Both the position numbers and the translations under genes were made by a program. The notes below the pieces were generated by a model. It saw only the letters and a list, made by a program, of their open reading frames with translations. It was not told the DNA's origin and did no database searches. From Pandoraea pnomenusa (GTDB lineage: Bacteria; Pseudomonadota; Gammaproteobacteria; Burkholderiales; Burkholderiaceae), in contig NZ_CP009553.3 of assembly GCF_000767615.3 (NCBI RefSeq), positions 2,728,001 to 2,792,000 of the forward strand: a DNA stretch of 64,000 bases. Reading direction: 5' to 3'. Below are positions 27,309 to 35,677 of this stretch, in pieces; position 1 is the stretch's first letter; every line of letters starts with the position of its first letter.

Positions 27309-27755
27309 TCATTTGACCGACCGGATGAATCCCGTGTGCCGGTTCACCTCGTAACGCTGCACGAGCACGTCTTTCTCCGCAGTGACCACATCGGCGGTGA
27401 TCGTATCGGCATCGCGCTCCGCGACCTTGCCAAGCTTCAGGCGTGAATTGCCGGACCGTTTGAGCCACTGTTCCATGTTGCTCCGAACCTGGTCCACGCT
27501 CAGGTTCAGGTTCTCTCGCTGGGGTGCCCCATCCGGCCCCGCACAGGGCCCGCATCCGCCCGACCAGTCCATCATGCCGGGCCCCATCATGCGACCGGCG
27601 TACCCATCGCGCATCATGCCGGGGCCATAGCCCTGTGCGCAGCCCCAGCCGCCGCCCGCCGGCTGCGCCATGGCAGGTGCTGCCGCGACGGCCAGGGCGC
27701 CCAGGGCGACCCGAAGGGCGACGGAAAAGCCTCGTTGTTTCATTTCACGTTGCAT
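27309..27755 (-). CDS. Exported Gly/Met-rich hypothetical protein
   Basis: A 148-residue protein with a signal peptide (KQRGFSVALRVALGALAVAAAPAMAQ). A Gly/Met/Cys-rich stretch follows, with CAQGYGPGMMRDGYAGRMMGPGMM and then CGPCAGP. The C-terminal part (LSVDQVRSNMEQWLKRSGNSRLKLGKV ... RYEVNRHTGFIRSVK) looks like a small PepSY-like alpha/beta module. The ATG at 27755 has GAGGAGAG upstream. The Met/Cys-rich repeat may bind copper or silver; this is inferred. It is convergent with the sulfurtransferase gene. Confidence 0.7.
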   Translation of the reverse strand: MQREMKQRGFSVALRVALGALAVAAAPAMAQPAGGGWGCAQGYGPGMMRDGYAGRMMGPGMMDWSGGCGPCAGPDGAPQRENLNLSVDQVRSNMEQWLKRSGNSRLKLGKVAERDADTITADVVTAEKDVLVQRYEVNRHTGFIRSVK

Positions 27756-27999
27756 GGCAATCCTCTCCTCTGCGTTGAAGGCGGGGGCATGGGCACCCGC
27801 CGCGCGCACCGATCATGGGCACGTGTATCAACGCTAGTCGCGCCACACACGCGCGACTTGAGGCACGTCAAGAGAACAACGCCGAACACGCGCCGACCCT
27901 CGCCATGCGTGCGGCAATCCGTCCGGCGTTGATATCCATCAACATGCGACCGGCCGGCGATGTCCATGCTTGAGGTATCGATTCGTCTGGAGAATTGCC

Positions 28000-28479
28000 A
28001 TGTTCCGGGAAGCTCGCCACATGACGCGCCTGCTCGCGCTCGCGCTCCTTGCCTGCTGTCTCACGTCGCTGGCGGCAAGGGCGGCGCCAGGCCAGCCCGT
28101 TCAGGCCGGCGACGAGGTCAGCTATATCACCGGCGGCATCGGCGAAGACGAGGTGCGCGAATTCCGTGAAGTCGCGCCGAAATACAACCTTCGCATGACG
28201 TTTGCCTCGAAAACGGGAAGCTATCTTTCCGACGTCGACGTCACCATCACGACGCTGGCGGGACACCAGATGCTGGCCGTGCGGACCGAGGGCCCGTTCC
28301 TTTTCGTCCGCATTCCCGCGGGCGGCTACCGGATCGTGGCGCAAACGGCGCGCAACTCGGAAGTGCGAAAGGTGCGAGTGCCGACGCGCGGCAACCTCGA
28401 TCTGCACTTCGCATGGGACGATCCCGACTACTTCGGGAATATGTATCTCTGCAAGGGTTGCCCGAAGCCGCGACGCTGA
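28000..28479 (+). CDS. Exported hypothetical protein with carboxypeptidase-regulatory-like fold
   Basis: A 159-residue protein with a signal peptide (ALALLACCLTSLAARA) and one small beta-sandwich-like domain. SYLSDVDVTITTLAGHQML, EGPFLFVRIPAGGYRIVA and RVPTRGNLDLHFAW follow the pattern of CarboxypepD_reg-like modules. The ATG at 28000 has GGAGA six bases upstream. A CKGCPK motif lies near the C terminus. It lies 36 bases before the P-type ATPase on the same strand and may be cotranscribed. The role is unknown. Confidence 0.7.
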   Translation: MFREARHMTRLLALALLACCLTSLAARAAPGQPVQAGDEVSYITGGIGEDEVREFREVAPKYNLRMTFASKTGSYLSDVDVTITTLAGHQMLAVRTEGPFLFVRIPAGGYRIVAQTARNSEVRKVRVPTRGNLDLHFAWDDPDYFGNMYLCKGCPKPRR

Positions 28480-28515
28480 TCGGCGAACGGCCTCCCCCCG
28501 ACATCCGGCGCTCCC

Positions 28516-31038
28516 GTGCTCAGAACGCGCGAATCGTTGGCACCCCCGCTTCCCGAACCGGCGGCTGGCATGGAATGCGCGCAGCTGCCTTGCGTCGACG
28601 CCGATCGCGGGCTCTCGACGCTTCAGGTGACGCAGCAACGCGCCCGCCATGGCAGCAATGTGGTGGACGCCCGAAGTCGCGGCGACTGGCGCTTCGTGCT
28701 TGCCGACGTCCTTCGCGAGCCCATGTTCCTGCTGTTGCTCGCGGCCAGCGGCGTCTACTTCGCCCTGGGTGACCGTACTGAAGCGTTGACGCTGTGTGCC
28801 TTTGTGCTCGGCGTGGTGAGCCTGACGGTTTATCAGTCCCGCAGGGCCGCGCGAGTCCTCGATTCCCTGCGGGAGCTGTCCGCGCCGCGCGCCGAGGTGC
28901 TGCGTGACGGTGAGCGGCGATGGGTGCCCGCCACCGAACTGGTCCCCGGCGATATCGCCTTTGTGGACGAGGGCAACCGCGTTCCGGCCGACGGCATCGT
29001 CATCGAAGCCCACGAACTCAGCGTGGACGAAGCCTTGCTCACCGGAGAGTCCACGCCGATCGACAAGCGTGGCGGCGACACACCCGCCGGCGCCGATGCT
29101 TCAACTGACCGCCTGCTGTACCTCGGGTCGATGGTCGTGCGCGGACAAGGGCGCATGCGCGTGATCGCCACCGGACCCGACACCGCCCTCGGTCGCATTG
29201 GCAAGTCGCTGGGCGACATCTCGGAGGCGCCATCCCCCCTTCAGCGACAGGCCAAATCGTTGGTGAACGGGTTTGCGCTCATTGCGCTGTTACTGGTCGT
29301 GGCGCTGAGCGTCATCTATCGGTGGCGTTTCGAGCAGTGGCTGCCCGGGTTGCTCGCCGGCATCACGCTGGCGATGGGCATATTGCCGGAGGAAATTCCC
29401 GTCATCTTCGCCGTATTCTTTGCGCTGGGTGCGCGACGCATCGCCGGGGAAGGTGTGTTGACGCGGCGGATGAACGCCATCGAGACGCTGGGACAGACAA
29501 GCGTGCTGTGCGTGGACAAGACCGGGACACTCACGCAAAACCGGATGTCGGTCAGTGCGTTGTCGATCGACGGCCGGATGCTCGACATCGGTCCGGACAC
29601 GGCCCACATTGAAGAACCCTTTCACGAGCTCATCGAATACCTCGTGCTCGCCAGCGAGATCGACCCCGTCGATCCGATGGAGCGCGCGTTTCACGCCGTG
29701 GGCCGGTCGGCGCTTGCCGGCACGGGGCGCCTGCACACGGACTGGTCGCTGGTGCACGAATACGCCTTGACGCCTGAGCTGCCCGCCATGTCGCATGCCT
29801 GGCGCACGCAGTCGGACAGCGCGTATCACGCCATTGCCTGCAAAGGCGCGCCGGAGGCGGTGTGCGCCCTGTGCCGGATGAGCGTGACACAGACCGGGCA
29901 AGTCCTCGAGCGGGCGCGCAACATGGCCGCGCGCGGTCTGCGCGTGCTGGGTGTCGCGAAATCGGAATACCTGCCCGGCGAATGGCCCGCGCATCAGCAC
30001 GGCTTCGCGTTCGCGTTCGTCGGACTCGTGGGCCTGTCCGACCCGGTTCGTCCAGAGGTCGCGGGCGCCATCGCCGAATGCAGGACCGCCGGCATCCGCG
30101 TGGTCATGATGACGGGCGATTACGCCACCACGGCGCAGGCCATCGCATCCGACGTGGGGATCGACAATCGCCGTGTCGTCACTGGACGCGATCTGGCGTC
30201 CATGAGCGGCGCGGCGCTTCGCGAGGCGGTGAACGCGTCGGAGATCTTCGCTCGCATCAGCCCCGGGCAAAAGCTGCAACTGGTGAACGCGCTGCGCGAA
30301 AACGGCGAAATCGTGGCAATGACGGGCGACGGCGTGAACGATGCCCCCGCCCTCAAGGCCGCGCATATCGGCATCGCCATGGGATTGCGCGGCGCGGAGG
30401 TCGCCCGCGAGGTCGCGGCATTGGTGCTGTTGCGCGACGATTTCAGCCCGATCGTCGCGGCGATTCGCCTGGGGCGGCGCATTTACGCCAACATCGTGCT
30501 CGCGATCAATTTCACGGTCGCCGTGCATATTCCGATGGTCGCGGCCGCGACCTTGCCGGTCGTCGCCGGTCTGCCGCCGATGCTCGCGCCCGTGCACATC
30601 GTCTTCCTGCAGTTGATCATCGATCCCGTCTGTTCGATCGTCTTCGAAAACGAGCCGGGGGCTCGGAACCTGATGCGCTTGCCGCCTCGCCCGGCCCAGG
30701 CACGCCTGCTCGACGCGCGTGCGCTGGCGAGCAGCGCGGTGGCGGGCACGTTGAGCGCGCTGCTTGTCCTTGCCGCCTATGCGACGCTCCTGAGACTCGA
30801 CGGCGAGGTCGCCCGGGCGCGCACGCTCGCCTTCGTGCTCCTCGTTGTCGCCAACGTGGCGCTGATCTTCGTGACCCCCGCCCTTTCCGGCCTTGCAACG
30901 ACCGGAGACAGACCCCTGGTGCGCAATCGATATCTCTGGATCGTGCTGGTCGGTACTGTCGTGAGCCTCACGCTCGTGACATGCGTGCCGTCGTTGGCGA
31001 GGATTTTCGGGTTCGTCGCCTTGTCGGGCGGAGCGTGA
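28516..31038 (+). CDS. Cation-translocating P-type ATPase (P2-like)
   Basis: About 840 residues. GLSTLQVTQQRARHGSNVV starts the cation-ATPase N-domain; the actuator has VDEALLTGESTPID, TM4 has GILPEEIPVI, and the phosphorylation site is VLCVDKTGTLTQNRM. The nucleotide domain has AIACKGAPEAV, and the hinge is MTGDGVNDAPALKAAHIGIAMG. PEEIP in TM4 together with the FENEPGAR region resembles type-2 (calcium/magnesium-type) pumps, so a divalent cation is likely but unproven. The start is GTG 28516; an ATG at 28570 is also possible. It is on the same strand as the preceding small exported protein. Confidence 0.87.
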   Translation: MLRTRESLAPPLPEPAAGMECAQLPCVDADRGLSTLQVTQQRARHGSNVVDARSRGDWRFVLADVLREPMFLLLLAASGVYFALGDRTEALTLCAFVLGVVSLTVYQSRRAARVLDSLRELSAPRAEVLRDGERRWVPATELVPGDIAFVDEGNRVPADGIVIEAHELSVDEALLTGESTPIDKRGGDTPAGADASTDRLLYLGSMVVRGQGRMRVIATGPDTALGRIGKSLGDISEAPSPLQRQAKSLVNGFALIALLLVVALSVIYRWRFEQWLPGLLAGITLAMGILPEEIPVIFAVFFALGARRIAGEGVLTRRMNAIETLGQTSVLCVDKTGTLTQNRMSVSALSIDGRMLDIGPDTAHIEEPFHELIEYLVLASEIDPVDPMERAFHAVGRSALAGTGRLHTDWSLVHEYALTPELPAMSHAWRTQSDSAYHAIACKGAPEAVCALCRMSVTQTGQVLERARNMAARGLRVLGVAKSEYLPGEWPAHQHGFAFAFVGLVGLSDPVRPEVAGAIAECRTAGIRVVMMTGDYATTAQAIASDVGIDNRRVVTGRDLASMSGAALREAVNASEIFARISPGQKLQLVNALRENGEIVAMTGDGVNDAPALKAAHIGIAMGLRGAEVAREVAALVLLRDDFSPIVAAIRLGRRIYANIVLAINFTVAVHIPMVAAATLPVVAGLPPMLAPVHIVFLQLIIDPVCSIVFENEPGARNLMRLPPRPAQARLLDARALASSAVAGTLSALLVLAAYATLLRLDGEVARARTLAFVLLVVANVALIFVTPALSGLATTGDRPLVRNRYLWIVLVGTVVSLTLVTCVPSLARIFGFVALSGGA

Positions 31039-31153
31039 TCTTCGATACCGGCGGTCAGATGCGCCCCACGAGCCCCCGACCGACCAACCCCGCAGCGCGT
31101 TGCCCTCGATGCATGGAAGGCGCTTGCGCCGAGCCAAACAATTCCATAAAATT

Positions 31154-31166
31154 GGAAATATAGAAA
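31154..31166. promoter_or_regulatory. ArsR-type operator upstream of arsH
   Basis: GGAAATATAGAAA, read on the other strand as TTTCTATATTTCC, matches TTTCGATATTTCT in the arsR-arsC intergenic region at 11 of 13 positions. It lies 22 bases upstream of the arsH start. Confidence 0.55.
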
Positions 31167-31188
31167 CAACTACCTTCCGCAAGCCGTC

Positions 31189-31959
31189 ATGACATCCTGC
31201 ATTGCCCTGGATTCGCCCCTTCCCGCCATCAAGCCGGCGTTTCTCGATACCGCCATCGCGGCGAAACTCGGCATGCCGGGCGCCGCACCTCCGCGCATTC
31301 TGATGCTCTATGGCTCGCTGCGCGAGCGCTCCTATTCGCGATTGCTGATCGAAGAGGCGGCGCGCCTGCTGCAACGCATGGGTGCGGAAGTTCGCATCTT
31401 CGACCCACGCGGCCTGCCCATGCCCGACGAAGTCCAGGCTGACACGCATCCCAAGGTGAAGGAACTCCGTGACCTGTCCCTCTGGTCGGAAGGCCACGTG
31501 TGGTGCAGCCCCGAGCGGCACGGCACGATTTCCGCCGTCATCAAGAACCAGATCGATCATTTGCCGCTGTCGATGGGCGGCATTCGTCCCACGCAAGGCC
31601 GAACACTGGCCGTCATGCAAGTCAGCGGCGGCTCGCAATCGTTCAATTCGGTCAATCAGCTCCGCCAGCTCGGACGATGGATGCGCATGTTCACCATCCC
31701 CAACCAGTCGTCGGTCGCGAAGGCGTTCGAGGAATTCGACGAGGCTGGCCGGATGAAGCCGTCCGCGTATTACGACCGCGTCGTCGATGTGATGGAAGAG
31801 CTGGTGAAGTTCACCCTCCTGCTGCGCGGCAGGAGTGACTATCTGGTCGACCGTTACAGCGAGCGCGTCGAGGCGCAAACACCGCTCGACGTGTCGACGG
31901 ATCTGTCGGCGATCGCGATCGGCGCACGCGCGACGCCGCCCTCGGAAGAAGGAAAATGA
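31189..31959 (+). CDS. arsH: Arsenical resistance flavoprotein ArsH
   Basis: A 256-residue NADPH-dependent flavin reductase fold. [25 protein letters not shown] is the FMN phosphate-binding loop, followed by [44 protein letters not shown] (the flavin-binding stretch typical of ArsH) and [13 protein letters not shown]. ArsH proteins oxidise trivalent organoarsenicals to less toxic pentavalent forms. It is convergent with arsR, starting 150 bases after the P-type ATPase stop, behind an ArsR-like site. Length and motifs match the family closely. Confidence 0.96.
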   Translation: MTSCIALDSPLPAIKPAFLDTAIAAKLGMPGAAPPRILMLYGSLRERSYSRLLIEEAARLLQRMGAEVRIFDPRGLPMPDEVQADTHPKVKELRDLSLWSEGHVWCSPERHGTISAVIKNQIDHLPLSMGGIRPTQGRTLAVMQVSGGSQSFNSVNQLRQLGRWMRMFTIPNQSSVAKAFEEFDEAGRMKPSAYYDRVVDVMEELVKFTLLLRGRSDYLVDRYSERVEAQTPLDVSTDLSAIAIGARATPPSEEGK

Positions 31960-31968
31960 TGCAACGGA

Positions 31969-32292
31969 TCAGCACTTCCGGGGCGACGACGGCTCGCACA
32001 GCCCCGGTACGCCCTGGCAGCAATTCTCGGTCAGAAACGCAATGAGCGCGTTCATCCTGTCGATGGACGCCGAATAGAAGACAAATCGGCCCTCCTGACG
32101 AGAGGCAATGAGACCGGCGTTGGCCAGCTCCTTCAGGTGAAACGAAAGCGTGGCGTTGGCCAGGCCCAGCGCCTCGGCAATGTGACCGACGCTGAGGCCG
32201 TCGGGGCCCGCGACGACAAGCAGCCGGAAGACGGCAAGACGGTGGCCCTGCGCCAGGGCGGCGAGGGCTTTGACGGCGTCGGAATCGTTCAA
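31969..32292 (-). CDS. arsR: ArsR-family arsenic-responsive repressor
   Basis: A winged-helix repressor of about 107 residues (AVKALAALAQGHRLAVFRLLVVAG, then IAEALGLANATLSFHLKELANAGLIASRQEGRFVFY). The usual ELCVC metal site in the recognition helix is absent; instead three cysteines near the C terminus (ENCCQGVPGLC) resemble the Acidithiobacillus-type As(III) site. The open frame continues to a TTG at 32400, only 2 bases from the arsC start, leaving no room for a promoter; the TTG at 32292 gives normal ArsR size and is preferred. It is divergent from arsC. Confidence 0.85.
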   Translation of the reverse strand: MNDSDAVKALAALAQGHRLAVFRLLVVAGPDGLSVGHIAEALGLANATLSFHLKELANAGLIASRQEGRFVFYSASIDRMNALIAFLTENCCQGVPGLCEPSSPRKC

Positions 32293-32373
32293 AGTGGCTT
32301 TTGGCAAGGATGGGACGGTGTTTTCAATCGCGAGGCAGCGACACGCCCATGGGTCGTGAAAGGCCTCGTTAAA

Positions 32374-32386
32374 TTTCGATATTTCT
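32374..32386. promoter_or_regulatory. ArsR operator in the arsR-arsC intergenic region
   Basis: TTTCGATATTTCT lies about 16 bases before arsC, between the divergent arsR and arsC starts. It nearly matches the element upstream of arsH at 31154. It fits an ArsR binding site, inferred. Confidence 0.6.
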
Positions 32387-32402
32387 GGAATTCTAGTCAA
32401 AT

Positions 32403-32924
32403 ATGAGTCAAGCGGATACCACCAAACGCAACGTGCTGTTCCTGTGCACGCACAATTCGGCCCGCTCCATCCTGGCCGAGGCCATTCTCAATGAGATCGG
32501 CAGCGAACGCTTCGTCGCGTTCAGTGCGGGCAGCCAGCCGTCCGGCAAGCCCAATCCGTATGCCCTCGAGCTGCTGGCTTCGCGCGGCATCGACACGTCG
32601 GGCTTGCAAAGCAAGTCCTGGGACGTGTTCGCGCAACCCGGCGCCCCGGTCATCGATTTCATCTTCACGGTGTGCGACAACGCCGCGGGTGAAGCCTGTC
32701 CGTTCTGGCCGGGTCATCCGGCCAAGGCGCATTGGGGCGTGCCCGACCCGTCGCAAGCGACGGGTTCGCCCGACGACATTCGCAAGGCATTCGTGCAGGC
32801 ATACCTGCAACTGCGCACGCGAATCGAGTTCCTGGTGGACTTGCCGCTGGATAAGCTCGACCCGGCTGCCGCTCATGGCGAACTGCAGCAAATGGGCGAT
32901 GCGCTTCGCGCCAAGGGGCAGTGA
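32403..32924 (+). CDS. arsC: Arsenate reductase, low-molecular-weight phosphatase type
   Basis: A 173-residue LMW protein-tyrosine-phosphatase-fold arsenate reductase. The active P-loop CTHNSARS (Cys about residue 15) carries the CX5R pattern, followed by SAGSQPSGKPNPYALELLASRGID and FIFTVCDNAAGEACPFWPG, where the extra Cys residues may relay disulfide to a thioredoxin or glutaredoxin partner. DPSQATGS supplies the general acid Asp. It reduces arsenate to arsenite for the next-door ACR3 exporter. The TGA overlaps the exporter start (TGATG). This is the ACR3-linked type and differs from the E. coli plasmid ArsC. Confidence 0.93.
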   Translation: MSQADTTKRNVLFLCTHNSARSILAEAILNEIGSERFVAFSAGSQPSGKPNPYALELLASRGIDTSGLQSKSWDVFAQPGAPVIDFIFTVCDNAAGEACPFWPGHPAKAHWGVPDPSQATGSPDDIRKAFVQAYLQLRTRIEFLVDLPLDKLDPAAAHGELQQMGDALRAKGQ

Positions 32925-34009
32925 TGTCAGGATTGCAGCCTTCTCAAGCCCCCGAGGGCGCGCGCCCCGCAGCGATGGGCACGTTCGAGCGATACCTGTC
33001 GCTATGGGTCGCGCTGTGCATGGTCGTGGGCGTTGGGATCGGTCATGTCGCGCCGACCCTCGTGGTTCGGCTATCGCACCTGGAAGTCGCGCACGTGAAC
33101 ATCGTGGTCGCCGTGTTGATCTGGGCCATGATCGTGCCGATGCTGCTCAAGATCGATTTCGGCTCGCTCGGCCGGGTTGCCGAACATTGGCGCGGCGTGG
33201 CAGTCACGGTGGCCGTAAACTGGCTCGTCAAGCCGTTCTCGATGGCGCTGCTCGCGTGGCTGTTCATCCGCCACCTTTTCGCCACCTGGCTGCCGGCGGA
33301 TCAGTTGGACAGCTACACCGCCGGGCTCATTCTGCTTGCCGCGGCGCCTTGCACGGCCATGGTTTTCGTCTGGTCGCAACTCTGCAAGGGCGACGCGTAC
33401 TTCACCCTCTCGCAGGTGGCCCTGAACGACGCCATCATGGTGGTCGCCTTCGCCCCCATCGTGGCATTGCTGCTCGGCGTGTCGGCAATCACCGTGCCAT
33501 GGGAGACACTGATCGTTTCGGTCATCGTGTACATCCTGATTCCGGTCGCCATTGCGCAAGCCCTCCGGCGAGGGCTTCTGCGCCGCGGCCAGCGGGCGTT
33601 CGACACAGCGGTATCGACTGTCGCGCCGTACTCGATGAGCGCCCTGCTCGCGACGCTCGTCCTGCTTTTTGCCTTTCAGGGAGAAGTCCTGCTCGCCGAA
33701 CCGCGTGTCATCGCACTGCTGGCCGTGCCGATCGTCGTACAGGTCCTGCTCAACGCCGGACTGGCCTATCTCGCGAACCGCAAGCTTGGCGTCGCTCACT
33801 GCGTGGCGGGGCCGTCGTGCCTGATCGCGGCGAGCAACTTCTTCGAGCTGGCAGTGGCCACCGCCATCGGCATCTTCGGCTTGCGCTCCGGCGCGGCCCT
33901 CGCGACGGTCGTCGGTGTGCTCGTCGAGGTGCCGCTCATGCTGCTCGTCGTGCGCATCGTGAACAGCACGAAGGGGTGGTACGAGGCGACATCGCAGCGC
34001 ACGCGCTGA
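32924..34009 (+). CDS. arsB: Arsenite efflux transporter, ACR3 family
   Basis: A 361-residue protein with about ten TM segments. Conserved Acr3 features are FERYLSLWVALCMVVGVGIGH at the N terminus, PMLLKIDFGSL, NWLVKPFSMALLAW, and LAAAPCTAMVFVWSQLCKGDAYFTLSQVALND containing the conserved Cys needed for arsenite transport. ATG 32924 overlaps the arsC stop and has AGGGG just upstream. It exports arsenite, driven by proton motive force. The symbol acr3 is equally used for this family; it is not the ArsB-type carrier by sequence. Confidence 0.93.
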   Translation: MSGLQPSQAPEGARPAAMGTFERYLSLWVALCMVVGVGIGHVAPTLVVRLSHLEVAHVNIVVAVLIWAMIVPMLLKIDFGSLGRVAEHWRGVAVTVAVNWLVKPFSMALLAWLFIRHLFATWLPADQLDSYTAGLILLAAAPCTAMVFVWSQLCKGDAYFTLSQVALNDAIMVVAFAPIVALLLGVSAITVPWETLIVSVIVYILIPVAIAQALRRGLLRRGQRAFDTAVSTVAPYSMSALLATLVLLFAFQGEVLLAEPRVIALLAVPIVVQVLLNAGLAYLANRKLGVAHCVAGPSCLIAASNFFELAVATAIGIFGLRSGAALATVVGVLVEVPLMLLVVRIVNSTKGWYEATSQRTR

Positions 34010-34087
34010 CGCAGTCGCTCATGGTTGCGTGCACGGGCGGAGGGCCTGCGATCCCCCACGCCGCAGCACCCGGTCCCGGGGCGGCGC

Positions 34088-35443
34088 TCATCGACGCGTC
34101 GAGGGCAAAAGCGGCGCCACGAACCGGGTGGCGACGTCCAGATTGACGCGGGCGAGCGCCCGGAAAGCTTCGGGAATCGCCACCGGCGACTCGCTGCGGT
34201 GCACACGCCCCCAGAAGTCCTCCGCAGCCCGAAACGCGCGCTCCCACACGACCGGGCGCGCGCCGATCGTGCCCACGCCTGGCGTGACCGGCAGCAGATC
34301 CGGATCGACGTCGCCGCCCAGCGGAGCGTATCGCATCGGCAGCATGTCGTATGCGGGCGCGACGCGTGTAAAGCGCCCGCTTGCGTCCAGGAGCAACGAA
34401 ATGTTCTCGAAATGGCGGTCACCGTTACCGATCAGTTCGCTGAACGCGGCCATGACGTGAATCTTCGCCGCCTCGCGCTCCGACAAAACGCCCGCCTGTT
34501 CGCAACGTGTCGCGAATTGCGACCAGGTATCGCGCCGTCCGAAGCGCTCGTCGTCGATGGCGCCCGCGGACAGCATGCCGATGCGGCCGTAACGGCCCAC
34601 GCGATCGAAACGCTGTACCTCGAGAAAGACGTAGCGCTCCGACATGAGGACCGTCGTGGATGCGGCCGGCACGTCGGCAAGCGACAACGATTGCTGCGCG
34701 ATGTGCTCCAGCAGCAGCAGGTCGGCCATGCGTCCACCGCGCTTCGCGAACTTGACGATCACGTGCCCCACGTCCTGCGTGAAGCTCAGGAACTTCGGCT
34801 GCTCACCACCGGCGCTGGACCCATACGACGCATCCTTCAACTGGTTCGCCATGCTCTCGTAATAGGCAAGCTTCTCGTCACGCGGCACGGGCGGCAATTC
34901 GCGAAACTCCATTTCCCGCTGCAGCGACGCGTCACCATAGACGAGATTGCCGGGCAAGTTCAGCCCCCGCGAGAACAGATACGCGATACGGTGCTCGTCG
35001 CTCCAGTCGCGCAAACTCTCCGGAAATTGCTTGTCCATGGCCACTGAGCGGGCCACCTGACGTCCCAGGAAGCCCGACGGCGACGCGAAATGCATGTAAG
35101 GCGGCAATCCGTCATAGAGGACATTGCCCCGGTCCGACAGCTCCAGTGTTGCGCCGCCCCCGAGAAACTCGATCCCCGCGAACGGCCCGATGGCCCCGGC
35201 TTCGTTGATCTGGTACACCGATTGACGCGGACCCAGCCCTCCCGGCAACTGCCGCAGCAGTCCGTATTTGGGCGTACGCTCACCTGCCACCCGAAAGTTG
35301 GTGAATAGTTCAGGTGCGCTTCGAACCAGGCGAGAAAGCGTTGGTTGGCTGATGGCGAGGACTGACGTGATTTCCGCTGCCGTCCTTATTCCATGGGACA
35401 AGAGGCGGCGCAGTTCGTCGACTCGCGGCAAAGGATCCGGCAT
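34088..35443 (-). CDS. yjjJ: HTH-HipA fusion protein kinase (YjjJ-like), solo
   Basis: A 451-residue protein combining an N-terminal helix-turn-helix (ELRRLLSHGIRTAAEITSVLAISQPTLSRLV, about 10-40) with a HipA-type kinase. The kinase part has YGSSAGGEQPKF (the Ser/Gly loop), the N-lobe VIVKFAKR with its Lys, the catalytic loop IGNGDRHFENISLLLD and the metal Asp in APAYDMLPM. Classic HipA toxins need a separate HipB antitoxin; none is adjacent. This layout and length match E. coli YjjJ. Three TGAATAG-type repeats at 11-bp intervals lie upstream of its start, suggesting that its own HTH regulates it. Toxicity and target are not known. Confidence 0.88.
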   Translation of the reverse strand: MPDPLPRVDELRRLLSHGIRTAAEITSVLAISQPTLSRLVRSAPELFTNFRVAGERTPKYGLLRQLPGGLGPRQSVYQINEAGAIGPFAGIEFLGGGATLELSDRGNVLYDGLPPYMHFASPSGFLGRQVARSVAMDKQFPESLRDWSDEHRIAYLFSRGLNLPGNLVYGDASLQREMEFRELPPVPRDEKLAYYESMANQLKDASYGSSAGGEQPKFLSFTQDVGHVIVKFAKRGGRMADLLLLEHIAQQSLSLADVPAASTTVLMSERYVFLEVQRFDRVGRYGRIGMLSAGAIDDERFGRRDTWSQFATRCEQAGVLSEREAAKIHVMAAFSELIGNGDRHFENISLLLDASGRFTRVAPAYDMLPMRYAPLGGDVDPDLLPVTPGVGTIGARPVVWERAFRAAEDFWGRVHRSESPVAIPEAFRALARVNLDVATRFVAPLLPSTRR

Positions 35444-35469
35444 GACTGCCCTCCCGGCGCATTGACCAT

Positions 35470-35498
35470 TGAATAGTTTGTGAATAGTTCAAGAATAG
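35470..35498. promoter_or_regulatory. Phased direct repeats upstream of the HTH-HipA gene
   Basis: TGAATAGTT begins at 35470 and 35481 and a degenerate AGAATAG at 35492, exactly 11 bp apart. The copy at 35481 reads TGAATAGTTCA, a small palindrome (TGAA, TAG, TTCA). The same TGAATAGTTCA recurs inside the coding start at 35302-35312. Likely autoregulatory sites, inferred. Confidence 0.55.
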
Positions 35499-35677
35499 CA
35501 CAAACGATCCACCGCCTTGTCGCGTCGCGCCAACGCATTGCCCCACGACGCCAATCAGGCGGCCGCGGCCGACCCGGCGGGCGACTGCCTCGGCGACCCA
35601 TGCTCGTGCAACACCGGAATTCGGTAAACTATCGGTCTTTCCGGGCCGCTTCACCGCCCGCAGCAAATTCAGCCCCC

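Noticed and set aside
29290..31878. 862-residue open frame on the reverse strand across the P-type ATPase and arsH genes
   Set aside because: It is opposite two strongly conserved forward genes and its translation is His/Arg/Gln-rich low-complexity sequence typical of GC-rich antisense frames.
32293..32400. ArsR start at TTG 32400
   Set aside because: It would leave only 2 bases to the divergent arsC start and place the operator inside the coding region. The shorter start gives normal ArsR length.
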